NCBI GenBank assembly: GCA_016841005.1
Contig: JAEORG010000055.1
Span: 1 to 50,992 of the forward strand
DNA: 50,992 bases
Reading direction: 5' to 3'
From: Candidatus Thorarchaeota archaeon
GTDB lineage: Archaea; Asgardarchaeota; Thorarchaeia; Thorarchaeales; Thorarchaeaceae
This document shows positions 35,655 through 44,054 of this stretch, one piece after another. Numbering within the stretch: the first letter of the stretch is position 1; each line of letters opens with the position of its first letter. Made by a program: the position numbers and the translations under genes. Below the pieces are notes generated by a model. That model was not told where the DNA came from. It did not search any database and saw only the letters and a program-made list of their open reading frames with translations.

Positions 35655-35705
35655 ATAACAATTGAATATTTCCTATGAGCTAAGCCGAAATAGCTTAATA
35701 TGCGA

Positions 35706-35723
35706 AATGAGGGCACCCTCATT
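35706..35723. promoter_or_regulatory. 18-bp palindrome upstream of the four-cysteine gene
   Basis: AATGAGGG-CA-CCCTCATT is a perfect inverted repeat just downstream of a TATA-like CTTAATATG (35693-35701). It is near the predicted transcription start and could be an operator or a leader hairpin. Confidence 0.45.
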
Positions 35724-35788
35724 AGAAGTCTGCTCATTTGCGATATCAAATGATGATTTCAAGTAGACCAATGCGGAGTGCAAAAATA

Positions 35789-35926
35789 ATGACCTGCCCG
35801 GAATATAATGCGGCTGAGAAGAAATGCGGTGTTGATGGTTTCAAGTTCTACGAAGGTATGAACAGGCCCTGCGAAACTCCTGGTATAAACAAGGACAAGT
35901 GTCCACGTTTTGCCATGCAGGGTTAA
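35789..35926 (+). CDS. 45-residue four-cysteine protein
   Basis: A short ORF starting MTCPEYNAAEKKCG from ATG 35789; the frame is open from 35738. Four Cys at 3, 13, 28 and 38 have symmetrical spacing (C-x9-C-x14-C-x9-C) with CP at both ends, which suggests a metal or small cluster site. GGAG lies 11 bases upstream, a TATA-like CTTAATATG about 90 bases upstream, and a strong hairpin terminator 30 bases downstream, so it appears to be an expressed single gene. Not recognised. Confidence 0.55.
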   Translation: MTCPEYNAAEKKCGVDGFKFYEGMNRPCETPGINKDKCPRFAMQG

Positions 35927-35954
35927 GACCAACAACTCGATTTATTCTTCCTAT

Positions 35955-35990
35955 GGTGCAGCAATGCTGCACCGTTCTCGCTTTTCTTCT
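35955..35990 (+). terminator. Terminator of the four-cysteine gene
   Basis: A perfect 8-bp stem GGTGCAGC/GCTGCACC with loop AAT (35955-35973), followed by GTTCTCGCTTTTCTTC. Confidence 0.7.
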
Positions 35991-36034
35991 CTAATTAGTT
36001 TCTTCAGCAGATATGTGAAATCATAGAGTACATA

Positions 36035-36367
36035 CTATTGCTGGACATAGCGATTGATCATTTTCTCAATATTTTTGAGTATTGTATTTTCACCAGCACT
36101 TTGAGATCCCCAACTGATGTTAAACAACCCTTCACCACCGCCACTACCTATAGCTGTCACTGTACAATCGCCAAAATCACCATTCGATTCAACGATAGTT
36201 GTAAGTGTTTGGGCTGAACTTGTACGAAATACATATTCCTCATGAACGAAGAGAGCTATGGTTTGCTGATCAGTTCTCCAAATTTTATGAATAACTTTTG
36301 AATAGTTACGCGACAGGTATTCTATAATCATCCCAGTATATTCACCTGGAACAGTAATCTGTTTCAT
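36035..36367 (-). CDS. Small soluble protein, unknown
   Basis: 110 residues from ATG 36367, where AGGAG lies about 11 bases upstream; the frame extends to TTG 36421. The sequence alternates predicted strands and one C-terminal helix (NTILKNIEKMINRYV). A Gly-rich stretch is AIGSGGGEGLFNISWGSQSAG. It follows the GTPase operon on the same strand but lies beyond a hairpin terminator, so it may be read separately. I do not recognise the family. No signal peptide or metal motif. Confidence 0.55.
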   Translation of the reverse strand: MKQITVPGEYTGMIIEYLSRNYSKVIHKIWRTDQQTIALFVHEEYVFRTSSAQTLTTIVESNGDFGDCTVTAIGSGGGEGLFNISWGSQSAGENTILKNIEKMINRYVQQ

Positions 36368-36454
36368 TACGAGGTATACTCCTGAGATAGAGTAAGTTTG
36401 AAAGAATATAGACTCTTCCAATAATGTAACAAGGACCCATGAAAAGAAGCAACT

Positions 36455-36473
36455 GGGACTGATTCACAGTCCC
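36455..36473 (-). terminator. Terminator hairpin at the end of the GTPase operon
   Basis: A perfect 7-bp stem GGGACTG/CAGTCCC with loop ATTCA. On the minus strand it is followed by AGTTGCTTCTTTTC, and a run of seven A precedes it. It lies 24 bases past the GTPase stop. Confidence 0.6.
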
Positions 36474-36496
36474 ACTCAGATTTTTTTGAGGGCACA

Positions 36497-37024
36497 TTAC
36501 GACCTTGTGTATTTTTCAAGGAGACTTTTGGTCACAACATGAAAAAGCTCGTGAACTCCATCACCAGTTTTTGCCGATACTTCGACACAGGGAGCATTGA
36601 ATTCAGATGCAAAAACTCTCGCTTCTTCAAGCGATACACCTGAACCTTCTTCTCGTTCATCAATCTTGTTTCCCACAAAGATTAGTTCACATTCAGGTGC
36701 ATTCTCTTTTAGCTTTGAAATCCACTCTCTAAGACGCTCGAGTGTAAAGAACCTAGTTGCATCATAACACGCAAGAGCCATCTTTGATCCTCGATAGTAC
36801 TCTGAAACCACATCTCGGAATCGTGGCTGGCCCCCTAGGTCCCACAACATCAGGGTCGCATTCTCCCCTTCGACTTCAACCTTCTTTGTTGCGAGATTTA
36901 CACCTATTGTAATCTTCATGTCTTCGTCAAAACGGTTCTCAGTGTATCTGACAGTGATGCTTGTCTTTCCCACACCACCTTCTCCAATGAGTACAGTCTT
37001 GAATATCGGAGGCCTTGTAGACAT
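36497..37024 (-). CDS. Rab/Ras-like small GTPase
   Basis: 175 residues, a bare GTPase domain. P-loop GEGGVGKT (14-21), switch I with ITIG (Thr 39), WDLGGQ (61-66), NKID (119-122) and SAK (150-152). The switch II motif has Gly-Gly-Gln as in Arf/Gtr proteins, while overall length and NKxD spacing are Rab-like. The catalytic Gln (66) is present. There is no N-terminal amphipathic helix and no C-terminal Cys, so membrane attachment would need a partner. The adjacent polytopic membrane protein, 8 bases upstream in the operon, is the obvious candidate. Last gene of a four-gene unit. Confidence 0.93.
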   Translation of the reverse strand: MSTRPPIFKTVLIGEGGVGKTSITVRYTENRFDEDMKITIGVNLATKKVEVEGENATLMLWDLGGQPRFRDVVSEYYRGSKMALACYDATRFFTLERLREWISKLKENAPECELIFVGNKIDEREEGSGVSLEEARVFASEFNAPCVEVSAKTGDGVHELFHVVTKSLLEKYTRS

Positions 37025-37032
37025 AGTAAATT

Positions 37033-38394
37033 TTACTCTCCTGTTGTCTTTAGTAGTTTATCTGCATATCCTGTAACAGCCATCCACCATGCAAAGAATG
37101 CAATAAAGAGGAATGAACTATTGATAAATGTCACAAGAACGCCAACAGACACTGCTATTAGAAAGAAGATGACTCCAATGCCTAAGAAGAGTGCTCTACT
37201 TCTTCCAGGAGCATCCGCCTTTCTCATTCTCCACCAGAGGAGTAGGAATAGTCCTAGAGGAATAATATTCTGTAAGACCTCTGTAATGATTAGCATAATC
37301 TGAAATCCTGGAATAGCCAGAATGGATGTCGGGTATGAAAATGCCAAGAGAATGAGAAGGGGTAGTGCAATAATTACAGGAAGTAATGCTGCTCGTTTCC
37401 ATTCTAAGGCGTAGAACGCACTGAGGTTAAACACAATTAGCACTAATACCGACGAGATCTGAAGAGCATATGCCCAGTTTAGACCAAATACGAACCCGGC
37501 ATTATACATTGCCACCATTCCATATACTACTCCTACGGTAAAGAAGTAAACACCCATCATCATTGTTGTTGGATTTCTACTCTTCTGCCATCTTGTGAGA
37601 GTATAGGTTCCTGTACCAGCTCCAAGAGCAGCTCCACTACCTATCATAGCTAAAGAGTAGAACACTTCAAGATCACCAGTCGCACCTGATGCGTGCAAGT
37701 AGCTAAGGAATGCTCCCAGAATAGTTATACCAAAAGTGTATCCAAATACTTCGAATCCAAACCCAATATCTGCCTTATAGAATGCAATTATCGCAAGTGC
37801 TGGACCTAAAATTCGAGCTGTGATAATAACAGAAATGATAGCAGAATTTGTTGTTATTGCGGTTAATGGAAATAACAGAAAGGTTATACTAATCAAGAAT
37901 AATGCCAAGCTCGTTGTCCGTTTTGTGCGATATGCTAAGTATGCAAATAGTCCTATTGGGAGTATATACAGTGCAAGTGTAAATGGCCCAATGAATGCTT
38001 GCGGGCTCATTGTTACCCCCATAAATGGAAACATCAATGCAACGACAAAATTGAGAACCATTAGAACAATTGGGATTGGATAATAGCGTTGCCAACCTAA
38101 AATCATCAGTGCTGCAATCGTCAATAAAGCAGGTGCAACAATTGCTGCTTGATAGTATGTGAGAAGTGGATCCATGGGCATCATATCTGCATTCAGATAA
38201 TTCAACAATGAAGCAAAACCAAGGAGAAAAACACCAACAGCTGATATGAAGAGTGGTCTACCTAGATGTTTATCTTCGGGTGGTAATTCCTCTACTCTAC
38301 GCTTTGTATAGCGATACAAAATTATTGCCGCTATCCATAGAAGAACTGCTACTATTAACTCTGAAGCGTACCGTGCGTCAATATTAAACTGCAT
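37033..38394 (-). CDS. Polytopic membrane protein of the GTPase operon
   Basis: 453 residues with roughly 13 hydrophobic helices and very short loops; not recognised. A basic loop (YRYTKRRVEELPPEDKHLG) after the first helix faces the cytosol by charge, and the C-terminus (GYADKLLKTTGE) is also charged. No transporter signature is obvious. It is packed between the longin-like gene (12 bases upstream) and the GTPase gene (8 bases downstream), so it probably acts with them, perhaps as the membrane receptor or anchor. ATG 38394. Confidence 0.7.
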   Translation of the reverse strand: MQFNIDARYASELIVAVLLWIAAIILYRYTKRRVEELPPEDKHLGRPLFISAVGVFLLGFASLLNYLNADMMPMDPLLTYYQAAIVAPALLTIAALMILGWQRYYPIPIVLMVLNFVVALMFPFMGVTMSPQAFIGPFTLALYILPIGLFAYLAYRTKRTTSLALFLISITFLLFPLTAITTNSAIISVIITARILGPALAIIAFYKADIGFGFEVFGYTFGITILGAFLSYLHASGATGDLEVFYSLAMIGSGAALGAGTGTYTLTRWQKSRNPTTMMMGVYFFTVGVVYGMVAMYNAGFVFGLNWAYALQISSVLVLIVFNLSAFYALEWKRAALLPVIIALPLLILLAFSYPTSILAIPGFQIMLIITEVLQNIIPLGLFLLLWWRMRKADAPGRSRALFLGIGVIFFLIAVSVGVLVTFINSSFLFIAFFAWWMAVTGYADKLLKTTGE

Positions 38395-38406
38395 TCTTTG
38401 TCACCT

Positions 38407-38796
38407 CTATAGCATCTTGGATGCCCAATCACTGGCCCGGTCTCTACCACTTGAAGGATCTTCAGCTGCATCCCTCAGTAACTCAACGGTATCATCTGTA
38501 ATTATATCGGTAACTAATCCATCGAGTACTTTCGCTACTCTGGCATTTGCAGCAACGGTACCTTGGTCATCATCATCGTGAATAGTGACTAAGAATACAC
38601 TACCGCATTTTGAAATCAACATTCTATAATCCTCCAGACTAAGTTCACTCACTTCCTTTCCTGATACCTTTTGGCTGTACATCTGAATCGCTGACAAAAA
38701 GCCTCCAAACAATGCATCATCCATATCGAAGGTCCCACGGTTGATAGCTGCTAAAGTTTCACCAGCTTCATTTACTACGTATATACTGTGAATCAA
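38407..38796 (-). CDS. Longin-like (or roadblock-like) small protein
   Basis: 129 residues. It opens HSIYVVNEAGETLAAINRG, then DDALFGGFLSAIQMYSQKVSG and a strand pair SVFLVTIHDDDD before a C-terminal helix. This beta-beta-alpha-beta-beta order, with a hydrophobic FLSAI helix after the G-turn, fits longin/roadblock-type profilin-like folds. Such folds bind small GTPases in eukaryotic traffic and in Asgard genomes. The partial gene at the right edge of the window has the same opening pattern. Located 11 bases after the zinc-ribbon gene and 12 bases before the membrane-protein gene. Fold assignment is by pattern only. Confidence 0.6.
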   Translation of the reverse strand: MIHSIYVVNEAGETLAAINRGTFDMDDALFGGFLSAIQMYSQKVSGKEVSELSLEDYRMLISKCGSVFLVTIHDDDDQGTVAANARVAKVLDGLVTDIITDDTVELLRDAAEDPSSGRDRASDWASKML

Positions 38797-38807
38797 ATCT
38801 TACACTC

Positions 38808-39071
38808 CTAGAAATTATCCATCCATTTCTGGGCTTTATCTACTGAACTTTCGTCCTTTGATTCATTGATTCCTTCACCTGCAGCTTCTACATCGCGAAT
38901 GGTAAAGTTTCTGTCAACGAACAAGACAACTGAATGATTATTCGTACATCGAGTGGTTACTAGTACTGGAACTCGCTTGGCATTAGCAATTGAATCTTCA
39001 TCAACTACTACATCCTTGATCATTCCATCACATTTTGGACAAGGAACTATGCTCAAGGGTCTATTTCCCAT
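38808..39071 (-). CDS. Small zinc-ribbon protein
   Basis: 87 residues. CPKC (11-14) and C42-x3-H46 make a C2-CH zinc ribbon. After it comes SVVLFVDRNFTIRDVEAAG and an acidic tail. The ribbon followed by an FVD-x-F-x-RD strand is a pattern I associate with Asgard small proteins next to longin/roadblock genes, but this is from memory and unchecked. First gene of the four-gene GTPase operon; ATG 39071. Confidence 0.62.
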   Translation of the reverse strand: MGNRPLSIVPCPKCDGMIKDVVVDEDSIANAKRVPVLVTTRCTNNHSVVLFVDRNFTIRDVEAAGEGINESKDESSVDKAQKWMDNF

Positions 39072-39328
39072 ACATTCACCACATAATCGGTTTAAGGTCC
39101 CGTGCCATCATCAATTCACATAGAATTGATTCAGCATGAGCATTCATAACCCGATAATATGATATATTAAGAATTCTATAATGTATTAAATCATTTTCTG
39201 AGAAAATCGCAAGATAATTCCTACTAAATAGGCCAGGCTGGATGATTAAATTGCGAGATTCATAATAATAAGATGGGTAAGAGTTATCAAGAAGGCACAT
39301 TCCGAAGCGAGTAAGATGGTGAGATAAA

Positions 39329-39595
39329 ATGGTGAAAGCCTACGTCTTAATCAAAACTGAGAATGGAGTGGAGAACCAAGTCCTTAGACAAATACTCGAC
39401 CTTTCAGTCACTGAAGAAGCACATCTGACATTTGGCCCATATGATATCATTGCAGAGGTCAAAGGTAGGGATATGGAATCTCTTGTTGAGATTATCACCA
39501 TGAAAATTCGTCCGATCAAAGGTATAAAAGAAACACAATCACTGATGGCTATCGATGTTGAGATAGACATGTCTTCAACAAGCCTTGCAAGTTAG
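39329..39595 (+). CDS. Stand-alone Lrp/AsnC ligand-binding (RAM) domain protein
   Basis: 88 residues: KAYVLIKTENGVENQVLRQI, then LTFGPYDIIAEVKGRDMESL and the closing strand IKETQSLMAIDVEID. This is the beta-alpha-beta-beta-alpha-beta RAM domain of Lrp/AsnC proteins without any DNA-binding part. Stand-alone versions sense amino acids or modulate partner regulators. GGTGA lies 6 bases before ATG 39329. The 257-base region shared with the divergent zinc-ribbon gene contains AT-rich TATA-like stretches (about 39157-39180) and no further gene. Confidence 0.85.
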   Translation: MVKAYVLIKTENGVENQVLRQILDLSVTEEAHLTFGPYDIIAEVKGRDMESLVEIITMKIRPIKGIKETQSLMAIDVEIDMSSTSLAS

Positions 39596-39688
39596 TGTGC
39601 GCATGTACAGAGTCTATCTAAAATTTAGTTAAATGTGAGTTGTAGGTGTTCTTCTAATATTGGGACTTAATTAAAGGAGGCAAGTACA

Positions 39689-40471
39689 ATTCCAAAACCT
39701 CACTCTCGAAAACCATTCGTAATTATGCTGAAAGATGATAGTGGAGAACTGTCTCATATCAAACTTGATCCGAGTCACATCAATAGTGATGAAGCAATTA
39801 TTGTTCTTGATGAGTATAATGATACATGTTGGGTGTGGATTGGTAGAAATGTCAACATGCCTACAAGAATGCACGCTCTTAGATTGAGCAAGAGTGTTCA
39901 AAAAGCAGGCTATACTCTGAATGTGACAACAATCGGAATGTCGACAACTCATATCATTGAAATGATGGAGAAAGACGATAGCGATCCTGAAGTAGCTTCA
40001 AACATTGTTCGTTTCAGAGATACGATGAATAAGAAATGGAACTTTGATGATGGAGTTCTTGCTTATGACCCCTCAGAAGCTGCAGCCTATGCTGCGAAAC
40101 CACCGGAGATTGTAGACTCTCGCCCAACAGCACCATCAGCTCCTGAACCAGAGAAACCTGTTGAGTTGGTTGCTGAAACAGTGCATGAACCCGAACCAAA
40201 AACAATCACTACAATGACTGAAACAAGCATGACAGCAGAAAAGAAGGCTGCGTTTCTCCTTTACTCTGCAATTAGTCATTCAGATTTAGTTTACACTGAA
40301 CGTTTTGAGCAAGATGGCACCAAGGGGCTTAAGATAGAAGCACCTGGAGTATTGGTTATTCAAGCATTAATGAAAGGAAATGACCTAGAGATTGACCCTC
40401 CAGAATTTGGAGATGGAGAACAGGCTGCTGAAATTAAAAAGTCCTATGAAACATGGCTCAAAAGATTATAG
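39689..40471 (+). CDS. Gelsolin-like domain protein, probably starting at ATT
   Basis: 260 residues if begun at ATT 39689, or 248 from ATG 39725. Residues about 8-95 match a gelsolin/villin repeat: DEAIIVLDEYNDTCWVWIGR with a preceding LDPSHINS, then the helix MHALRLSKSVQKAGY. A Pro/Glu-rich linker (PEPEKPVELVAETVHEPEP) leads to an unrecognised C-terminal alpha/beta region of about 85 residues. Gelsolin repeats bind actin in eukaryotes, and Asgard gelsolins regulate actin filaments. GGAGG (39676-39680) is exactly 8 bases before ATT 39689. No ATG, GTG or TTG lies between the upstream TAA and ATG 39725, which itself has no ribosome-binding site. Confidence 0.78.
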   Translation: MPKPHSRKPFVIMLKDDSGELSHIKLDPSHINSDEAIIVLDEYNDTCWVWIGRNVNMPTRMHALRLSKSVQKAGYTLNVTTIGMSTTHIIEMMEKDDSDPEVASNIVRFRDTMNKKWNFDDGVLAYDPSEAAAYAAKPPEIVDSRPTAPSAPEPEKPVELVAETVHEPEPKTITTMTETSMTAEKKAAFLLYSAISHSDLVYTERFEQDGTKGLKIEAPGVLVIQALMKGNDLEIDPPEFGDGEQAAEIKKSYETWLKRL

Positions 40472-40541
40472 ATTTCGTTTCTCAAGTGATGGATTGTGGA
40501 GGATATCTCCACGTCCAACCACGATATTATCGGCTCTCAGC

Positions 40542-41291
40542 CTAATAGAATCTGTACCAGTATGTGTAGCAATTTTGAAAACCAAGTCTATCATAGAGCT
40601 CTTTCGCAGCATCATTGTTTGTTTCGACTTGCAAATACGAACGTGTAGCTCCGAGACTTTTCCCCCAAGCTGCAATGACCTGACTAACAGCTGTTCCAGC
40701 TTTTTGATGCCGAAATCGAGGAACTGTAGCAATGCTGAACAGCCCAACCCAATCCTTGTATCTAACTCCAATCCCTACACTAGCAATCGCATCGTCAATA
40801 ATAGCCATAGCAAAGACCTTCTTCATCGGGGATCGTAGCATGAGATTTTCTCTGATTTTTGGGTCTGGTTCTCTATGACCAGATCCTGCTATGTATGCCT
40901 TCATCCACTCTTCATCTGGACGAAATATCAGTCGCGTTTCAACTCTTACAGGTTCCTTTAGGACCTCCTTGATATCTGCAATCTCTAAAGCGACCTCTAA
41001 TCCGTATTTCCATCCCGCACCAACTAACATATCGTCGAGACCAAGAGGCTGACTTATAGAAGTCATTTGAAATCGCGGTATGAGATTCCTGCTGTGATAG
41101 AAATCAATGACTGCTGCAATAGCCTCCTTAGTTTCCAAGGAGGGTGGGTCAAGTGGAAGGACACTATTTGCTCTTCTGGTCACTCCATCATTTGCCCGGA
41201 GTAACCACCCACCCAGTTGTTTACGTTCCCTCGCCAGCCAAGATATTGCTGAGATTCCTTCGAGTTCTCGAATTAATTGTGAATCGGTCAA
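40542..41291 (-). CDS. GNAT-family N-acetyltransferase
   Basis: 249 residues. The C-terminal GNAT core has FAMAIIDDAIASVGIGVRYK, FSIATVPRFRHQKAGTAVSQ (acetyl-CoA loop) and VETNNDAAKELYDRLGF followed by the terminal YTYWYRF strand. An N-terminal half of about 110 residues (ISWLARERKQLGGWLLRAND) resembles the degenerate GNAT repeat of two-domain acetyltransferases, which open with a W-L-LR-AND pattern. Begins at TTG 41291. Divergent from galT; convergent with the gelsolin gene. Acceptor unknown. Confidence 0.82.
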   Translation of the reverse strand: MTDSQLIRELEGISAISWLARERKQLGGWLLRANDGVTRRANSVLPLDPPSLETKEAIAAVIDFYHSRNLIPRFQMTSISQPLGLDDMLVGAGWKYGLEVALEIADIKEVLKEPVRVETRLIFRPDEEWMKAYIAGSGHREPDPKIRENLMLRSPMKKVFAMAIIDDAIASVGIGVRYKDWVGLFSIATVPRFRHQKAGTAVSQVIAAWGKSLGATRSYLQVETNNDAAKELYDRLGFQNCYTYWYRFY

Positions 41292-41396
41292 CGCACTTAG
41301 TGCTAGAATTTCAGACTTATAGAGTATATGAATCAGAAAGCTCTTGCGTCACCTTAATCAACGAGTTGCGAGGCTAGAAAGGTAGTGGTGAGTTGA

Positions 41397-42341
41397 ATGA
41401 GCGAGATTCGTTGGAATAGTATGCTCGGAGAATGGGTTATTGTAACTCCTAACAGAGCTGATAGGCCTTTCCAAGAGGAGGATAGACAATGTCCATTCTG
41501 TCCTAATCAAGAGGAAACTAAGGGAGATTGGGAGGTGCTCACACTTGATAATCGATATGCAGCACTTCAACCAGATACTCTTCCAACTGACATCAATTCC
41601 TCACTTGTAATCGGAGCCCCTGCTCATGGATATTGTAAGGTTATACTTGAATCACGAAAGCATGATCAACAAATTGAGAATATGGACAGAACACAGTTGA
41701 GGAAAGTGTATACAGAATTTCTCAGGGTCTACAATGAACTAGAGCAAAAGGCAGGTATTCAGTATGTTTTGCAATTTGAGAACCGCGGAAAATCGATTGG
41801 TGTTAGTCTTGAGCATCCGCACGCCCAAGTCTACGCATTACCATTCATCCCTCCACGTATTCAAAGAGAGCTAGAGCAATTCAAGAAATATAAACAAGAA
41901 CAAGGTGAATGCTTGATCTGCGATGCGATTAAAAATGAGAAGAAATCACGAGAACGAATAATCAATGAAAGTGAGAATTTTATTTCTTTGATTCCGTATG
42001 GTGCACGACTTCCTTACGAAGTTCATGTCTATCCAAAAGAGCATGTGGCCACCCTGGAAGGTATTAAGGAAAATCTCGAAGAGTTTGGATTCATGCTATC
42101 AGATGTGGTGAAACGTTACTCTGTTGTATTTGAAGAGGTTGCTTATTCAATGGTCTTTCATACCAAATCAAGTAAACAGAAGGATTCACTGTGGCACTTC
42201 CATGTAGAGTTCTTTCCGCCCTGGAGAGATAGAGCTAGAATCAAGTATCGAGCTGGCATTGAGCTTGGAGGTTGGACTTATACGAATGATGCATCTCCAG
42301 AAGAGAAGGCATTGGAACTAAGGAGGACACTTAAAGAGTGA
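41397..42341 (+). CDS. galT: Galactose-1-phosphate uridylyltransferase
   Basis: 314 residues. The active site is LEHPHAQVYA with His140-Pro-His142, the nucleophile being His142. The N-terminal CPFC (32-35) is a Zn-site pair and NRGKSIGVS precedes the active site. DSLWHFHVEFFPPWRD supplies the second HxH. It exchanges UMP between UDP-glucose and galactose-1-phosphate in the Leloir pathway. ATG 41397 has a GGTGAGTTGA stretch upstream, and the stop overlaps the galK start by 4 bases. Length is slightly shorter than bacterial GalT (about 340-350), as usual in archaea. Confidence 0.95.
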   Translation: MSEIRWNSMLGEWVIVTPNRADRPFQEEDRQCPFCPNQEETKGDWEVLTLDNRYAALQPDTLPTDINSSLVIGAPAHGYCKVILESRKHDQQIENMDRTQLRKVYTEFLRVYNELEQKAGIQYVLQFENRGKSIGVSLEHPHAQVYALPFIPPRIQRELEQFKKYKQEQGECLICDAIKNEKKSRERIINESENFISLIPYGARLPYEVHVYPKEHVATLEGIKENLEEFGFMLSDVVKRYSVVFEEVAYSMVFHTKSSKQKDSLWHFHVEFFPPWRDRARIKYRAGIELGGWTYTNDASPEEKALELRRTLKE

Positions 42342-43495
42342 AAATACCCGAGGGTATGCTCCAGAAACTTGAATCGATGGTGGGTTCAAAGAAAATCAAC
42401 CCATATCTAGCAAAAGCTCCCGGGAGGATTGAGGTACTAGGCAACCATACAGATTACAATTCAGGACTGGTTCTATCTGCGACCATAAACAAGTATGTCT
42501 GGGCTTTAGGAGTAGAGAATGAGAATGTGCGTCTCCATGCAATGGATTTCAAAGAGGATGATAAGTTCGGATTGAAGGATTTGAACACATCAAATTCAGC
42601 CCAATGGGCTATGTATGCAATGGGAATCTATTGGGCATTTCAGAGACGACGGCATAATGTCAGAGGGATTACAGCTGTAATTCATGGAGATATTCCTAAA
42701 GGTGGAGGACTTAGTTCTTCTGCAGCATTAGAAGTTGCTTTAGCAAATCTTGTTTTATCAATAAGTGAAATCAGGCTTAATCCGAAGGCTGCAGCAATGA
42801 TTTCCTTCGAGGCGGAACGCCTTTTCTGTGGCATATCCTGTGGTGTAATGGATCAATTCACTTCACAACTTGGAAAGCCGAATTCTCTACTCAGTATCAA
42901 CTGTCGTAATCTATTAACACGAGATGTAACAATGGATTTCGATGCGTCATTCATTGTGGTAGATTCGAAGGTTGTTAGAGCTGCAGGAGATGCACTCAAC
43001 AAGAGAAGACATGAATGTATAGTTGCACTCACAACTCTTCAGGAAACCGAGTGGGATATTCAGAATCTAAGTGATATTAGCTTAGAATATCTTGAGAAGG
43101 TAAAGGATGCACTTGATGAAAAACTACTGAATAGAGTCACTCATATTGTTCATGAGAATGATCGAGTCAAACGTGGTATCGCGGCAATAGAAAGACTGGA
43201 TTTAGATGAGTTTGGAAAAATAATGAATGAATCCCATGCAAGTTCGCGAGACCTATACGAAGTTTCACACCCAAATCTCGATTTTCTTGTCAGTGTTTCT
43301 CAGAAGCAAAAGGGAGTATTTGGGGCACGACTCACTGGAGCAGGAATGGGAGGTGCAATTTTGGCATTAGTTAAGAACTCTGATATTGAGAATTTCTGCC
43401 AAACAATATCAATCGAGTATGAATCAAGTGTAGATTTGACCCCAGACATAATCCCAGTCACAATTCCTGGTGGAGTCATCGTTCAAAAAATCTAG
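42338..43495 (+). CDS. galK: Galactokinase (GHMP kinase)
   Basis: 385 residues. KAPGRIEVLGNHTDYNSGLV is the galactokinase signature, PKGGGLSSSAALEVALANL the GHMP ATP-binding motif, and RLTGAGMGGAILALV the C-terminal GHMP motif. It phosphorylates galactose (or a related sugar) at O1 using ATP. In the signature, GNHTDY takes the place of the usual GEHTDY, an Asn for Glu change also found in other distant members. GTG 42338 overlaps the galT stop (GTGA). Forms a two-gene operon with galT; no epimerase gene is adjacent. Confidence 0.93.
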   Translation: MKIPEGMLQKLESMVGSKKINPYLAKAPGRIEVLGNHTDYNSGLVLSATINKYVWALGVENENVRLHAMDFKEDDKFGLKDLNTSNSAQWAMYAMGIYWAFQRRRHNVRGITAVIHGDIPKGGGLSSSAALEVALANLVLSISEIRLNPKAAAMISFEAERLFCGISCGVMDQFTSQLGKPNSLLSINCRNLLTRDVTMDFDASFIVVDSKVVRAAGDALNKRRHECIVALTTLQETEWDIQNLSDISLEYLEKVKDALDEKLLNRVTHIVHENDRVKRGIAAIERLDLDEFGKIMNESHASSRDLYEVSHPNLDFLVSVSQKQKGVFGARLTGAGMGGAILALVKNSDIENFCQTISIEYESSVDLTPDIIPVTIPGGVIVQKI

Positions 43496-43548
43496 AGAAA
43501 GAGATTACTACCGGTTTGTATTAGGACCTTGAGGAGAAGTGCCCTTTA

Positions 43549-43998
43549 ATGAGTGTTCTATTAGCCATAATAATCGTAATCTTCATCATCTTGGAACTTT
43601 CGAACGTCTTGGCACTATACTTTAGTCCAGGTACAACCAGAGCCAATGCGGTAGGTGTTTTCAGTGCGTGGGAGAAATCAAAGGCAGATCCTGAGGCTCA
43701 TAACTTTATCAGATATCTAGTATATTGGGTTGCTGGAACGAAATTAATATTCATCTCATTGCTGATTGTCATTATTACCTTCTCAAATGCTATGACACAA
43801 ACATTCGCATTATTGGCAATCATATTATCAACTCTGACATTCTTCTGGAAACTCTTCCCCCTGATTAGAGAGATGGACAGGGAGGACCAGCTAACAACTA
43901 AGGGTTATTCCAAAACTTTGGGCATCATGATTCTTGTACTTGTATTGGCATTCCTATTCGTTTTTCTCAACGAGTATTTCATGTGGATTATCATATAA
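43549..43998 (+). CDS. Small four-helix membrane protein, unknown
   Basis: 149 residues with four membrane helices (about 3-25, 60-79, 85-104 and 122-147). A cytosolic loop carries ALYFSPGTTRANAVGVFSAW, which includes FSPG-x-TRANAVGVF-x-W, a pattern seen in some uncharacterised archaeal membrane proteins. GAGGAGAAG lies upstream of ATG 43549. It stands 53 bases after galK and could be read with it, but nothing ties it to sugar uptake. Confidence 0.62.
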   Translation: MSVLLAIIIVIFIILELSNVLALYFSPGTTRANAVGVFSAWEKSKADPEAHNFIRYLVYWVAGTKLIFISLLIVIITFSNAMTQTFALLAIILSTLTFFWKLFPLIREMDREDQLTTKGYSKTLGIMILVLVLAFLFVFLNEYFMWIII

Positions 43999-44054
43999 TG
44001 AAATTAAATTGAGAAGAGGAAAAAATCTCCTCGCCATAAAAAAGGTGGTTGTAT

